Positions 23,116 to 31,250 of a DNA stretch of 55,760 bases are shown in pieces; the first letter of the stretch is position 1, and each line of letters opens with the position of its first letter. Position numbers and translations under genes: made by a program. The notes under the pieces were generated by a model. That model had not been told where the DNA came from, made no database searches, and worked only from the letters and a program-made list of their open reading frames with translations. The stretch is from JAKFDK01 sp036676195 (GTDB lineage Bacteria; Bacillota; Sulfobacillia; Symbiobacteriales; ZC4RG38), in contig JAKFDK010000031.1 in assembly GCA_036676195.1 (NCBI GenBank), positions 1-55,760 on the forward strand, in the 5' to 3' direction.

Positions 23116-23751
23116 GTGTTCATCGTGGCCTCCCGGTACCGAAAATGGGTATGGCCGGCCGTGGTCGCCGTAGTGGCCGGGAGCCTGCTGATCCGGCCGG
23201 CCGGAGTCGTTCGGGAACAGTACGTGGCCGTTACCGCACCGGCCGGGAGCCTGCGCCCGGTCTATTCCGCCCGTACCGAAGAAAAAGTGGTGGCACTCAC
23301 CTTCGACATTTCCTGGGGCAAGGAACAGTGGCCGCGGGTCATGGACATTCTGAAAACCGAAGGCGTACAGGCCACCTTCTTCCTCTCCGGCCCGTGGGCG
23401 CAGCAGGTACCCGAGGCGGTACAGCGGGTCGTGGCCGACGGGCACGAACTGGCCAGCCACGGCCAGCGGCACGACAACTTCTCCAAACTCGGCCGGCACG
23501 GCACCGCCGAGAACCTCCAGACAGCGCACAAGATCCTCAAAGAACTGGTCGGCAAGGACCCGAAGCTGGTGCGACCGCCGAACGGCGACTTCAACACCGA
23601 ATCCCTCACCGCCACCCGGGACCTGGGCTACGAAACCATCATGTGGAGCGTGGACTCCCTGGACTGGCGCAACCCCGGTGCCGACGCCATGGTGCGGCGG
23701 GTACTGACCCTGGCCCATCCAGGGGCAATCATCCTCATGCACGCCACCTGA
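23116..23751 (+). CDS. pdaB: PdaB polysaccharide deacetylase, 5' part of split gene
   Basis: The GTG at 23116 follows GGAGGTG. An N-terminal membrane anchor or signal (VWPAVVAVVAGSLLI) is followed by a NodB-type polysaccharide deacetylase domain: VVALTFDISWGKEQ with the catalytic Asp, ATFFLSGPWAQQ, HELASHGQRHDN with the metal-binding His pair, LVRPPNGDFN, and MWSVDSLDWRNPG. PdaB acts on spore peptidoglycan and is needed for stable spores in Bacillus, where it is expressed in the mother cell. The family sequence proceeds to HPGAIILMHA, then stops at ACC TGA (23746-23751), where element 2 begins. The missing 51 residues are at 31233-31397. Without rejoining, the product lacks the last strand and helix of the barrel. 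Confidence 0.94.
   Translation: MFIVASRYRKWVWPAVVAVVAGSLLIRPAGVVREQYVAVTAPAGSLRPVYSARTEEKVVALTFDISWGKEQWPRVMDILKTEGVQATFFLSGPWAQQVPEAVQRVVADGHELASHGQRHDNFSKLGRHGTAENLQTAHKILKELVGKDPKLVRPPNGDFNTESLTATRDLGYETIMWSVDSLDWRNPGADAMVRRVLTLAHPGAIILMHAT
23717..23751 (+). other. attL of element 2 (core CT at 23734-23735)
   Basis: Host half: pdaB sequence up to ATCATCCT. Element half: CATGCACGCCACC at 23736-23748, which is exactly complementary to the element half at the other end (31217-31229). The CT at 23734-23735 is the symmetry centre and proposed crossover. Across the junctions 12 of 13 bases are shared with 31230-31242. Confidence 0.8.
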
Positions 23752-23783
23752 CCGACACCGCACAGCGGCGAGGTGCAATCAAA

Positions 23784-25346
23784 GTGCGCAAAGACATCCA
23801 CCCGAACCAGGTAGCCATCTACATCCGCTGGTCCACCGACGACCAGGGCGAAGGCACCACCCTGGCCGTCCAGCGCGAAGGCTGCAAGGCGTACCTGCTC
23901 AGCCAGGGCTGGCAGGAAAGCCCCGACCTCATCTTTGTGGACGACGGTTATTCCGGCGCCACCCTGGACCGCCCCGCCCTCACCCGCCTGCGGCGACAGG
24001 TACAGGCCGGAGCGGTGGACTGTGTGGTGGTGCTGAAGCTCGACCGCCTCTCCCGCAACGTGGCCGACATGGTGCACCTGGTCATCGAAGAGTGGGGCGA
24101 CCTCTGCCACCTGAAGTCCGCCCGCGAGGCCATTGACACCACCAACCACGCCGGGCGGATGTTCTTTTACACCCTGACCAGCTTTGCCGAATGGGAGCGG
24201 GCCACCATCCGCGAGCGCACGTTCGCCGGCAAACTCAAGCGGGCCCAGGCCGGGCAGAACCCGGGCATGAAGGCACCCTACGGATACACCAGCGTCGGCG
24301 GTGCCTTCCAGGTGGTGCCGGAGGAAGCTGACATCGTGCGCTGCATCTTTACCCAGTACCAGGCCGGTCTGGGCGCCACCCGCATTGCCCATGAACTGAA
24401 TCAGCAGGGCATCCCCTACCGCTCCCGCCCCGGCTGGGACAAAACCGAGGTCCACCGGGTGCTATCCCGCCCACTGTACTGCGGCGACCTGGCCTTTGGG
24501 GTGCGCTCCCGCAACCCCCGCCACGGCAAACAGCCGGGGCAGCCCTTCTGGGTCCGCAACGCCCGGCCGCTGGCCCTGGCCGAAGGCGCGGTGCCGCCGA
24601 TCATCTCCCGGGAACTGTTCCACCAGGTCCAGGCCCGGAAGGCAAGCCGGCCCAACCCCCGCAACCAGCAGTCCGGCCGATCCCTGGGTTCCGATTACCT
24701 GCTCACCGGCCTGGTCCGCTGCGCCCACTGCAACGCCGCCCTGTACGGGCGGCGGCAGAGCCCGGGCGGGCGGCAGTACTACGTATGCTCCGGCCGGCAC
24801 AGCAGCGGCCGGGCGGTCTGCAACGCCGGGCATCTGCCCATGGCCGAACTGGACGCCCACGTCATCGGGCTCTTCCTCCGCCGCCACGGGCAGTCGGCCA
24901 CCCGCGACCGCCACGTATCGGCATACCTGGCCGACCTGGACCAGGAGCAAGGCCAGATCCGGCACCGGCTGCACCAGGCCGACACCAGACTGCAGCGACT
25001 GCAGGAGCAGGCGGCCCGGCTGCGCCGGGAATACCGGGCCGGAGCGCTCACCGCCCCGGAACTGCGGGAGCACCTGGCTGAAATCACGGCCGAAGAATCC
25101 GAACTGACCGGCCACCACCGCCACCTGCAGCAACTGCTTTCCACCCTGGCCGCACTCCCCGGCCCAGCCGAGCTGTGCGCCCGGATCCTGCCGCAGATCG
25201 ACCCCTGGGCCATCCTGCCCCTGCCGGATCGCAAGCACCTGCTACGTTGCTTCATCGCCCAGGTGCGCGCCCACCGGCCGGCCCACAGCGCCCGCCGCGC
25301 CCCCCTGATCTGTGAAGTCATCTGGAAGGCCGCACCCGAAATATAA
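23784..25346 (+). CDS. Large serine recombinase of element 2
   Basis: A 520-residue large serine recombinase. The resolvase domain has VAIYIRWSTDDQGEG with Ser17 as nucleophile, VDDGYSGATLDRPALTRL and LKLDRLSRN. The recombinase domain contains APYGYTSVGG. The zinc ribbon has CAHC, followed by VCSG and a further Cys, and a coiled-coil rich in Gln, Arg and Leu follows (QEQAARLRREYRAG region). The GTG at 23784 has GGCGAGGTG upstream and lies 32 nt after the stop of the truncated pdaB, so both would be on one mRNA from the pdaB promoter. A longer open frame runs back to 23145 but is out-of-frame pdaB. It is related to the element 1 enzyme in the resolvase domain and in the C-terminal DPW segment, but differs in the ribbon and coiled-coil. 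Confidence 0.95.
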   Translation: MRKDIHPNQVAIYIRWSTDDQGEGTTLAVQREGCKAYLLSQGWQESPDLIFVDDGYSGATLDRPALTRLRRQVQAGAVDCVVVLKLDRLSRNVADMVHLVIEEWGDLCHLKSAREAIDTTNHAGRMFFYTLTSFAEWERATIRERTFAGKLKRAQAGQNPGMKAPYGYTSVGGAFQVVPEEADIVRCIFTQYQAGLGATRIAHELNQQGIPYRSRPGWDKTEVHRVLSRPLYCGDLAFGVRSRNPRHGKQPGQPFWVRNARPLALAEGAVPPIISRELFHQVQARKASRPNPRNQQSGRSLGSDYLLTGLVRCAHCNAALYGRRQSPGGRQYYVCSGRHSSGRAVCNAGHLPMAELDAHVIGLFLRRHGQSATRDRHVSAYLADLDQEQGQIRHRLHQADTRLQRLQEQAARLRREYRAGALTAPELREHLAEITAEESELTGHHRHLQQLLSTLAALPGPAELCARILPQIDPWAILPLPDRKHLLRCFIAQVRAHRPAHSARRAPLICEVIWKAAPEI

Positions 25347-25379
25347 CCGGCCCCACGCCCATGTGGCGCGGGGCCGGTT
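25345..25379. terminator. Bidirectional terminator between recombinase and glutamate synthase operon
   Basis: AACCGGCCCC and GGGGCCGGTT form a 10-bp perfect stem with further pairing in the loop, between the convergent recombinase and GXGXG-subunit genes. Confidence 0.7.
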
Positions 25380-25398
25380 CACCAGTGACCGAAAACGA

Positions 25399-26220
25399 TC
25401 AGTACGCGTACAGGCGGCCGTAAGGGCGCAGAGACTTGGGATACAGCTTCACGAACGGGGTCGCCAGGATCTCCGCCGGGTCACCCCCGAACAGTTCGCA
25501 GTACCGGTTTACCGCAGCCGCAAGCTGCTCAGACTCCGCCGCATCCGGCGCGGCCAGGCCCACTTCCTTCCCCATCTTGGTCGGGTCGACCTCACCCCGC
25601 ATAAAGATGCGGCCGCCATGCATCCCCGTCCCGATGAAGTTGGCCTTGTAGGGCTCCCCCGGCGCCAGGTCCAGGCCCAGCAGAATCAGGGTGCCGCCGG
25701 CCATGTACTCACCGAAGAAATCCTGGCTGGAACCGCCGATGACCACCTGCGGCACCTTATCGCCGTATTCCTTCATATGAATCCCACAGCGGTAGCCCAC
25801 GCTGCCCTTCACCCACAGCTTGCCGCCCCGCATGGACATAGCCAGCACGTCGGCGGCGCTGCCATGCACCACCACCTCGCCGTCGTTCATGGTGTTGCCC
25901 ACACCGTCCTGGGCGTTACCGAAGACCTCGATGGTCGGGCCGTCCATGAAGGTGGCCAGGTCGTTGCCCGGCGTACCGTACAGCCGCAGGTGCACCCCCT
26001 TGGGCAGGCTGGTGCCCAGGTAGCGCTGGCCGTACACCTTAACCACATCAATCGCCCGGGCCCCGGCCAGGGCCAGTTGCCGGAGCTGCTCGTTTAACTG
26101 CCGGTAGTAAATTCCGGTGGCGTCCACCATCACGCGCCCATCCGACTCCCGGGTGACCGTACCGGTCGGGCCGGCCATGGCGTAAGCGCCGGGGGATGCA
26201 TGCTGCCAGGCTGCCGTCAT
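25399..26220 (-). CDS. Glutamate synthase GXGXG-domain subunit
   Basis: About 273 residues forming the right-handed beta-helix (GXGXG) domain that in standard bacterial glutamate synthase is the C-terminal part of the large subunit. Repeats of the type GGTLILLG, GGKLWVKGSVGYRCGI and GGRIFMRGEV are visible. The ATG at 26220 overlaps the stop of the FMN subunit (TAATG) and has AAAGGGG upstream. It is the last gene of the operon. In split, archaeal-type glutamate synthases this domain is a separate protein thought to bridge the amidotransferase and synthase parts. Confidence 0.9.
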   Translation of the reverse strand: MTAAWQHASPGAYAMAGPTGTVTRESDGRVMVDATGIYYRQLNEQLRQLALAGARAIDVVKVYGQRYLGTSLPKGVHLRLYGTPGNDLATFMDGPTIEVFGNAQDGVGNTMNDGEVVVHGSAADVLAMSMRGGKLWVKGSVGYRCGIHMKEYGDKVPQVVIGGSSQDFFGEYMAGGTLILLGLDLAPGEPYKANFIGTGMHGGRIFMRGEVDPTKMGKEVGLAAPDAAESEQLAAAVNRYCELFGGDPAEILATPFVKLYPKSLRPYGRLYAY

Positions 26221-27764
26221 TAGAAACCCGCCCCTTTCACACCCAGCGCATCCATTTCCCACTGCTCCAGGCCGATCGCCCGTAGGTGGAGGCGGTTGCC
26301 CCGCAGGCTTTCCAGGGAGTTAATGCCCATGCCGCCGAGCATTTCCTTGATCTCCCGGCTCCAGGCCCGCAGCAGGTTGGTCAGCCGCTCGGCGGCGTGG
26401 TCGGGGTTCAGGCGCTTCACCAGCTCCGGCCGGGCACTGGTAATGCCCCAGGCGCACTTGCCGGTATAGCACTTCTGGCAAAGGGTGCAGCCCATGGCCA
26501 CAAAGGCGGCGGTGCCGATGTAAACGGCGTCGGCACCCAGGGCGATGGCCTTGATCACATCGCCGGAGTTGCGGAAACCGCCCGCCACCAGGACCGAGCA
26601 CTGGTGCCGGATCCCTTCCTGGCGCAGACGCTGGTCCACCTGGGCCAGAGCCAGCTCAATAGGAATGCCCACGTTGTCACGGATGATCTTGGGGGCAGCG
26701 CCAGTGCCGCCGCGCAGGCCGTCAATGGCGATAATGTCTGCGCCCGCCCGCACCATGCCGGAGGCGATGGCCGCCACGTTATGCACCGCCGCCACCTTGA
26801 CCGAGATTGGCTTCTCGTAGCGGGTAGCTTCCTTCAGGGCGTGGATCAGCATGGACAGGTCCTCGATGGAGTAGATGTCGTGCTGCGGCGCCGGCGAAAT
26901 GGCATCCGTCCCCATCGGGATCATCCGGGTCCCGGACACATCCGCCGTGACCTTTTCACCAGGCAAGTGGCCGCCGATACCCGGCTTGGCGCCCTGACCG
27001 ATCTTGATCTCCACGATCTGGGCGTCGTTCAGGTATTCCAGGTCGATGCCGAAGCGGCCCGAGGCCACCTGCACAATCACATGATCCTTATACTTGCGGA
27101 ATTCCCGGGGCCAGCCGCCCTCACCGGTATTGCAAAGGGTGCCGAACTCACTGGCCGCCCGCATCAGGGCATGCTGGGTGTTATAGGCAATGGCGCCGTA
27201 CGACATGGCGCTGAACATCAGCGGGGTGTCAATGGGCACCAGGGGGGTCAGCTTCTGCACCGGCACCACCGGGGCTTGCTGCTCGTTGCCGTTGCCCAGG
27301 GATTCCCGCTGGAACATCACCCGGTCCGGCTTGCGGCCCAGGTAAGTGCGCAGTTCCATCGGCTCCCGCAGGGGGTCAATGGACGGGTTGGTCACCTGGG
27401 AGGCATTCAGCACCAGGTGGTCCCAGTAAATCCGGAAGGGCTTGTCGTTGCCCATGCCGGTCAGTACCACACCACCGGTCTCGGCCTGGCGCTTCAAATC
27501 AAACAGGTTTTCAATCCGCCAGTTGGCGTTGGGGCGAATCTGCGCCGGGTTGGTACGGATGGTCAGGGCATTGGTGGGGCAGAAAACGTTGCAGCGTTGG
27601 CAACCCACGCAGTTCATCTCAGTAGCCAGGACCTCGTTCATGTCGGCGTCAAAGTGGTGCACATCGAAGGAGCACTGGTTAACGCAGACCTGGCAGCGAA
27701 TGCAACGGTCATCATCGCGCTCAACGATGAATTCCGGCCACATATGGGTTTTCATGGGACTCAT
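26220..27764 (-). CDS. Glutamate synthase FMN-binding subunit with two 4Fe-4S clusters
   Basis: A 514-residue protein. The N-terminus carries a ferredoxin-like pair of clusters (CIRCQVCVNQC and CVGCQRCNVFCP). The rest is the FMN-binding synthase barrel that reduces 2-iminoglutarate to glutamate: MSYGAIAYNTQHALMRAA, ICNTGEGG-like LCNTGEGGW, GQGAKPGIGGHLPG, ISVKVAAVHNVAAIASGM, ADIIAIDGLRGGTGAAP and CTLCQKCYTGKCAWGI. The ATG at 27764 overlaps the preceding stop (ATGA) with GGGGAGGG upstream. It receives ammonia from the amidotransferase gene product at 27761-28900. Confidence 0.94.
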   Translation of the reverse strand: MSPMKTHMWPEFIVERDDDRCIRCQVCVNQCSFDVHHFDADMNEVLATEMNCVGCQRCNVFCPTNALTIRTNPAQIRPNANWRIENLFDLKRQAETGGVVLTGMGNDKPFRIYWDHLVLNASQVTNPSIDPLREPMELRTYLGRKPDRVMFQRESLGNGNEQQAPVVPVQKLTPLVPIDTPLMFSAMSYGAIAYNTQHALMRAASEFGTLCNTGEGGWPREFRKYKDHVIVQVASGRFGIDLEYLNDAQIVEIKIGQGAKPGIGGHLPGEKVTADVSGTRMIPMGTDAISPAPQHDIYSIEDLSMLIHALKEATRYEKPISVKVAAVHNVAAIASGMVRAGADIIAIDGLRGGTGAAPKIIRDNVGIPIELALAQVDQRLRQEGIRHQCSVLVAGGFRNSGDVIKAIALGADAVYIGTAAFVAMGCTLCQKCYTGKCAWGITSARPELVKRLNPDHAAERLTNLLRAWSREIKEMLGGMGINSLESLRGNRLHLRAIGLEQWEMDALGVKGAGF

Positions 27765-28900
27765 CGGGCAACCCTCCCCTTCGGATGGGCGGCGGCCATG
27801 GCTTCTTCTTCCAGCCGCACGATCACCGGTTCGCCGCCGCGGGGAATCCAAACCCGATCCAGTTGCGGAGATACCAGGCGGATCGGCGCCTCTTCGGAGG
27901 CGATGTAGATCACATCGTCCCGTTCAGCCGCCACCAACGGGCGCAGGCGGATGCGGTCGCCCAGGGCAATCATTTCACCCTGATGGGCCACCACAATGCT
28001 GAAAGGCCCGTTCATCAGCAGCGGGCCATAAGTCACCCGCAGGGTGGTGTACAGATCACGGTCGCGCGGCAGCATCTTGTCGATATCCTGCCACAGGGGC
28101 GGGGCCATGACCGAGCACAGCATCTCCACCGGCAGACCGTGCCGCCGGGCCAGCAGGTCCACGGTGTAGGCAATGACCTCTGTGTCGGTGTGCATGGTGC
28201 AGAAGTAGCCGTGCATCTCCAGGAAGCCCCGGTTGGTGCCATAGCTAGAGATTTCGCCGTTGTGAACAACGGTCCAGTCCAGCATGGAGAACGGGTGGGC
28301 GCCGCCCCACCAGGCCTGGGTGTTGGTGGGGAAGCGGCTGTGGGCCGTCCAGCAGTAGGCCTGGTAATCCTCCAGCCGGAAGAAGCGGCCGACATCCTCG
28401 GTGTGACCCACACCCTTGAACACGCCCATGTTCTTGCCGCTGGAGAAGACAAACGCACCGTCGATCCGGGTATTGATGAACATGACCCGCTCGACCACGA
28501 AGTCGTCCTCGCTCAGGCCGGCGAGCAGGTGATGGTTCGGCTTCAGGAAATACCGGCAGAGAATCGGCGGGCTCACAATGCCGGGGTGCGGGCGGGTGGG
28601 GATTTCCTCACCGTCCAGGGAGGTGAAGTACTTATGCAGGTACTGCTCCGTGGTCGTCTTGGCCTCCGGGGTCTCGAACATCAGATGAAAGGCGTATAAG
28701 TCCGCGAATTCCGGGTAGATCCCATAGGCGGCAAACCCGCCGCCCAGGCCGTTGCCACGGTCATGCATGTTGGCCATGGCCGTAATGGCGGCCTCACCGG
28801 AGAAGGTGCGCCCGGTGCGGGACATCATGGCAAAAATGCCACAGGCGTCGTGGAGCTTGTCGTCCCCGTAGGGGTTCTGCTTCTTGCCCAGATCCAGCAC
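27761..28900 (-). CDS. Glutamate synthase glutamine amidotransferase subunit
   Basis: A 379-residue class II (Ntn) glutamine amidotransferase. Cys20 in HDACGIFAMM would be the N-terminal nucleophile after removal of a short propeptide. CWTAHSRFPTNTQAWWGGAHPFS, VVHNGEISSYGTNRGFLEM and HTDTEVIAYTVDLLARR are the expected GATase2 motifs. In ordinary glutamate synthase this is the first domain of GltB; here it is a separate gene. It lies 5 nt after the FAD-subunit gene and overlaps the FMN subunit gene by 4 nt. Confidence 0.93.
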   Translation of the reverse strand: MLDLGKKQNPYGDDKLHDACGIFAMMSRTGRTFSGEAAITAMANMHDRGNGLGGGFAAYGIYPEFADLYAFHLMFETPEAKTTTEQYLHKYFTSLDGEEIPTRPHPGIVSPPILCRYFLKPNHHLLAGLSEDDFVVERVMFINTRIDGAFVFSSGKNMGVFKGVGHTEDVGRFFRLEDYQAYCWTAHSRFPTNTQAWWGGAHPFSMLDWTVVHNGEISSYGTNRGFLEMHGYFCTMHTDTEVIAYTVDLLARRHGLPVEMLCSVMAPPLWQDIDKMLPRDRDLYTTLRVTYGPLLMNGPFSIVVAHQGEMIALGDRIRLRPLVAAERDDVIYIASEEAPIRLVSPQLDRVWIPRGGEPVIVRLEEEAMAAAHPKGRVAR

Positions 28901-28905
28901 AGTGC

Positions 28906-30198
28906 TTACCTCCCCTGTAACCGCTGGCGGCGCAGTACATCCGGCAGTGAAATCAAGGCCGTCGGATCCATGAGGCGGTCCCGGAACTCTGCCACTGACA
29001 CCGCCTGTTTCATGAGTCCAGTGAAGATGCCGGCCCGGTCCACCGCCGAGCCCAGCAGCACCGTGCCCACGATCCGGTCATCCCGGAGCACGATCTTCTT
29101 GTAATACCCCTCGCTCAACCGGGCTTCCGCCAGCACCTCATAGTCGGCCTGGGGGACTCCGGGGGCGGTGATATCGTGAATACCGGCCGACATGGCCGGG
29201 AAACCGAAGAAGTGGCTGGAGTTCATGGCGATATCGCCCTTGCTCTCCACCACCTTACCCGCCATGTTCAGGCCGGCAATGCGGCCGTTGCTGTAGGCCC
29301 GGGGCCAGATGGGCAGGGGGCGCACCTGACCGGTAATGAAGTCATACCCCTCGGCGCAGTCGCCGGCGGCGTAGACTCCGGCCACATTGGTAGCAGAGCG
29401 CTTGTCCACCACAATGCCCTTGTTCACCTGGATTGCTGTACCCCTGGCCAGGTTCGCCTGGGGCACCACGCCCACCGACATGATGATCAGGTCAGCCGGG
29501 ATTTCCTCACCGGTGCTCAGCTTCACGCCGCCGGCGTGCCCGGGTGCGCCCGGATTGGCCAGAATCTCGGCCACACCGATGCCGGTCAGAATCCGCACGC
29601 CTTTCTGGCGGAACAGGTCGGCAATGTAGGTGGACGACTCCTGGTCGTTCACCGGAGCCAGGATGCGGGGCAGAAGTTCCACCACCGTAACCTCGCGGCC
29701 CAGTTCGCACAGGGCCTCCGCCGCCTGCATTCCGATCAGGCCGCCGCCAATCACCACCGCCCGCCGGCAGTCGGCCAGGGCGCCTGCCACAGCATCCATG
29801 TCGGCCATGCTCTGAAAGGTATAAATCCCCTGCAGATCGGCACCCGGCAGGGGGGGGCGTACCGGCCGGCCACCGGTGGCGAGCAGAAGCTGGTCGTAGC
29901 CCACCTCTTCGCCGTCCTGCAGAACCACCCGCCTGCGGTCAAGATCCACCTGCTCGGCCCGGCGGCCCAGGAGGGCATCCACGCCATAGCGGCGGTAGAA
30001 ATCCCGGGGCCGGAAATCCATGCTCTCACGGGTAATGCGGCCCATCAGGTGAAAGGCGATTAACGCCCGGGAGTGGGTGTGCTGGGGTTCATCCGAAATA
30101 ATGGCGATCGAGTCCTCACGGTTCGCCTCGCGGATCCCTTCGACAGCGCCGATGCCGGCCGCCGAGTTACCGATGATGAGGTGGCGATAGTGCTTCAC
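28906..30198 (-). CDS. FAD-dependent NAD(P)H oxidoreductase of the glutamate synthase operon
   Basis: A 430-residue flavoprotein of the pyridine nucleotide-disulphide reductase-like family. The FAD-binding start is YRHLIIGNSAAGIGAVEGI, the NAD(P) site is RAVVIGGGLIGMQAAEAL, and the second FAD motif is GVYAAGDCAEG. It would pass electrons to the ferredoxin-like and FMN subunits. It differs from GltD, which has its own cluster domain, and resembles rubredoxin or nitrite reductase-type NADH oxidoreductases. The start overlaps the stop of the ferredoxin gene by 4 nt. Confidence 0.88.
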   Translation of the reverse strand: MKHYRHLIIGNSAAGIGAVEGIREANREDSIAIISDEPQHTHSRALIAFHLMGRITRESMDFRPRDFYRRYGVDALLGRRAEQVDLDRRRVVLQDGEEVGYDQLLLATGGRPVRPPLPGADLQGIYTFQSMADMDAVAGALADCRRAVVIGGGLIGMQAAEALCELGREVTVVELLPRILAPVNDQESSTYIADLFRQKGVRILTGIGVAEILANPGAPGHAGGVKLSTGEEIPADLIIMSVGVVPQANLARGTAIQVNKGIVVDKRSATNVAGVYAAGDCAEGYDFITGQVRPLPIWPRAYSNGRIAGLNMAGKVVESKGDIAMNSSHFFGFPAMSAGIHDITAPGVPQADYEVLAEARLSEGYYKKIVLRDDRIVGTVLLGSAVDRAGIFTGLMKQAVSVAEFRDRLMDPTALISLPDVLRRQRLQGR

Positions 30199-30671
30199 AC
30201 CCGCTCCCTCACTTCCTGGGGCATGACCGGATCAGGCTCATTGACCAGAATCAGGGCGTCGTTGGGGCAGGCTGAAACGCAGGCCGGCACTTCCAGGTCG
30301 GGGCAAAGATCGCACTTGAGAGCAAAATGGTGATCCTGCTCGTCCCGCTTGATGGCACCGTAAGGGCAGGCCAGAATGCAGGTCCAGCAGCCAATGCATT
30401 TTTGTTCGTCCACCCGGATCGCCCCGTCGGGGTCACGGTGCATGGCACCGCTAATGCAGGAATACAGGCAGACGGGCTCTTCGCAATGTCGACACATGAA
30501 GCTGAAGGAGAGGGCATCCTTCACCTCGACTGTACAGCGGGGGGCCGGCTTGCGGGCTTCTTTCTTAAAGGCTTTAAGCATGTGCTTGGTGCTGGAGTGC
30601 TCAACCGCACAGTGCACTTCGCAGAGCCGGCAGGCCATACATACTTCTTCACGTGCATAAATTCGCTTCAT
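30195..30671 (-). CDS. 4Fe-4S ferredoxin-type electron transfer subunit
   Basis: 158 residues with many Cys residues arranged for four 4Fe-4S clusters: CMACRLCEVHC near the start, CRHCEEPVCLYSC, CIGCWTCILACPYGA, and CDLCPDLEVPACVSACP. This is the pattern of polyferredoxin subunits of molybdopterin and related oxidoreductases. As first gene of the glutamate synthase operon it probably carries electrons between the FAD protein and the synthase. GGGGAGTGG precedes the ATG. Confidence 0.9.
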   Translation of the reverse strand: MKRIYAREEVCMACRLCEVHCAVEHSSTKHMLKAFKKEARKPAPRCTVEVKDALSFSFMCRHCEEPVCLYSCISGAMHRDPDGAIRVDEQKCIGCWTCILACPYGAIKRDEQDHHFALKCDLCPDLEVPACVSACPNDALILVNEPDPVMPQEVRERV

Positions 30672-30899
30672 GAGTCCACTCCCCGTAACTTATTCATTCC
30701 TAAAATTAAATACCGAGAATATAACAAGCATGCCCGCCCATAGGCGGGTAAGGAGCAAACACTCCTTCCTGCGGTGCGGGCGGACATCCGCCGTATGGCC
30801 CGGAAACATTCCTGCCATGCAAAAATTTACCACTCATTTTAAGTCTGAGAAGCGTAATGGGTCAATACTTCGTGTAAACTTAGTTGACATTCATTTGAA
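30672..30899. other. AT-rich upstream region of the glutamate synthase operon
   Basis: This 228-bp gap holds an AT-rich leader (30690-30725) that likely contains the operon promoter, and a small hairpin, CCCGCC(C)AT..GGCGGG, near 30733-30750. No precise promoter could be assigned. No gene is seen. Confidence 0.4.
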
Positions 30900-31124
30900 T
30901 TATATATGCGATTCCCCATAGGAAAACTGCTGTTCCGACACGGCTCCGGACGCGGTTTCCTGGCGTGACGGCCCGGCCACTGCCCCCTTGTCGCCCAGCA
31001 TCTGTTGCCGCAGGGCCCGAGCCAGCAAGAACGCCCAGGTCCGTATGCCTTCCTCCGCTGCTCCGGGAACCACCACCGTCTTCTCCGTCGTCAGGATGAC
31101 CCCGATTGGTTGATCCGAACGCAT
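30900..31124 (-). CDS. Small protein at the right end of element 2 (74 aa)
   Basis: The ATG at 31124 is preceded by GGGGTGGTCGG. The product begins MRSDQPIGVILTTEKTVVVPG and continues with a helical segment TWAFLLARALRQQML, then a polar tail. I do not recognise it. The open frame extends upstream to 31421, but that part is antisense to the pdaB 3' half and not supported. It lies about 100 bp inside the right end of the element, a place where serine-integrase elements sometimes encode their directionality factor. That function is only a suggestion. Confidence 0.5.
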   Translation of the reverse strand: MRSDQPIGVILTTEKTVVVPGAAEEGIRTWAFLLARALRQQMLGDKGAVAGPSRQETASGAVSEQQFSYGESHI

Positions 31125-31216
31125 CCGACCACCCCTGTACCGATGTTTACGGTATGGGTATGCGCCCGCCACGCCCCGTCTGCCCCTCAGGCGCACCAGA
31201 ATCCTGTTGCCGGTAT

Positions 31217-31250
31217 GGTGGCGTGCATGCTGATGCACGCCAGCGACTCC
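31217..31250 (+). other. attR of element 2 (core CT at 31230-31231)
   Basis: Element half: GGTGGCGTGCATG at 31217-31229, the exact reverse complement of 23736-23748. Host half: pdaB from GATGCACGCCAGCGACTCC onwards. The CT at 31230-31231 is the proposed crossover. Confidence 0.8.

Larger units (their letters stand above)
23736..31231 (+). mobile_element. Serine-recombinase intervening element in pdaB (element 2, 7,496 bp)
   Basis: A 7,496 bp insert that separates pdaB into two halves in the same frame. It holds a 520-residue large serine recombinase 48 bp inside the left end, co-directional with pdaB, then on the opposite strand a five-gene glutamate synthase operon and a small ORF near the right end. 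Joining the ends would make an attP with 13-bp perfect arms around CT, extending as 17 of 19 matches outwards. Excision would restore an ORF of 261 codons plus stop, the right size for PdaB, with the junction codon remaining Leu (CTC or CTG). There are no transposon-type terminal repeats. Excision during sporulation is inferred from target gene and layout. Confidence 0.88.

Noticed and set aside
23746..23751. UGA at the end of truncated pdaB as a selenocysteine codon
   Set aside because: The codon lies in element sequence just past the junction, no SECIS-like hairpin follows, and the pdaB C-terminus lies at 31233, not downstream of the UGA.
23145..23783. Recombinase 2 starting at 23145 as a 733-residue protein
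   Set aside because: The first 213 codons are an out-of-frame reading of pdaB with Arg/Gly-rich text. The GTG at 23784 has a ribosome binding site and starts at the resolvase domain.
26286..27908. 540-codon open frame on the plus strand
   Set aside because: It is antisense to the well-supported glutamate synthase FMN subunit and arises from GC-rich codon bias. It has no family text or ribosome binding site.
23736..31231. Insertion sequence, group II intron or intein as the cause of the pdaB split
   Set aside because: There is no transposase, terminal repeat or target duplication, no reverse transcriptase, and no protein-splicing motif. The serine recombinase and the att dyad explain the junctions.
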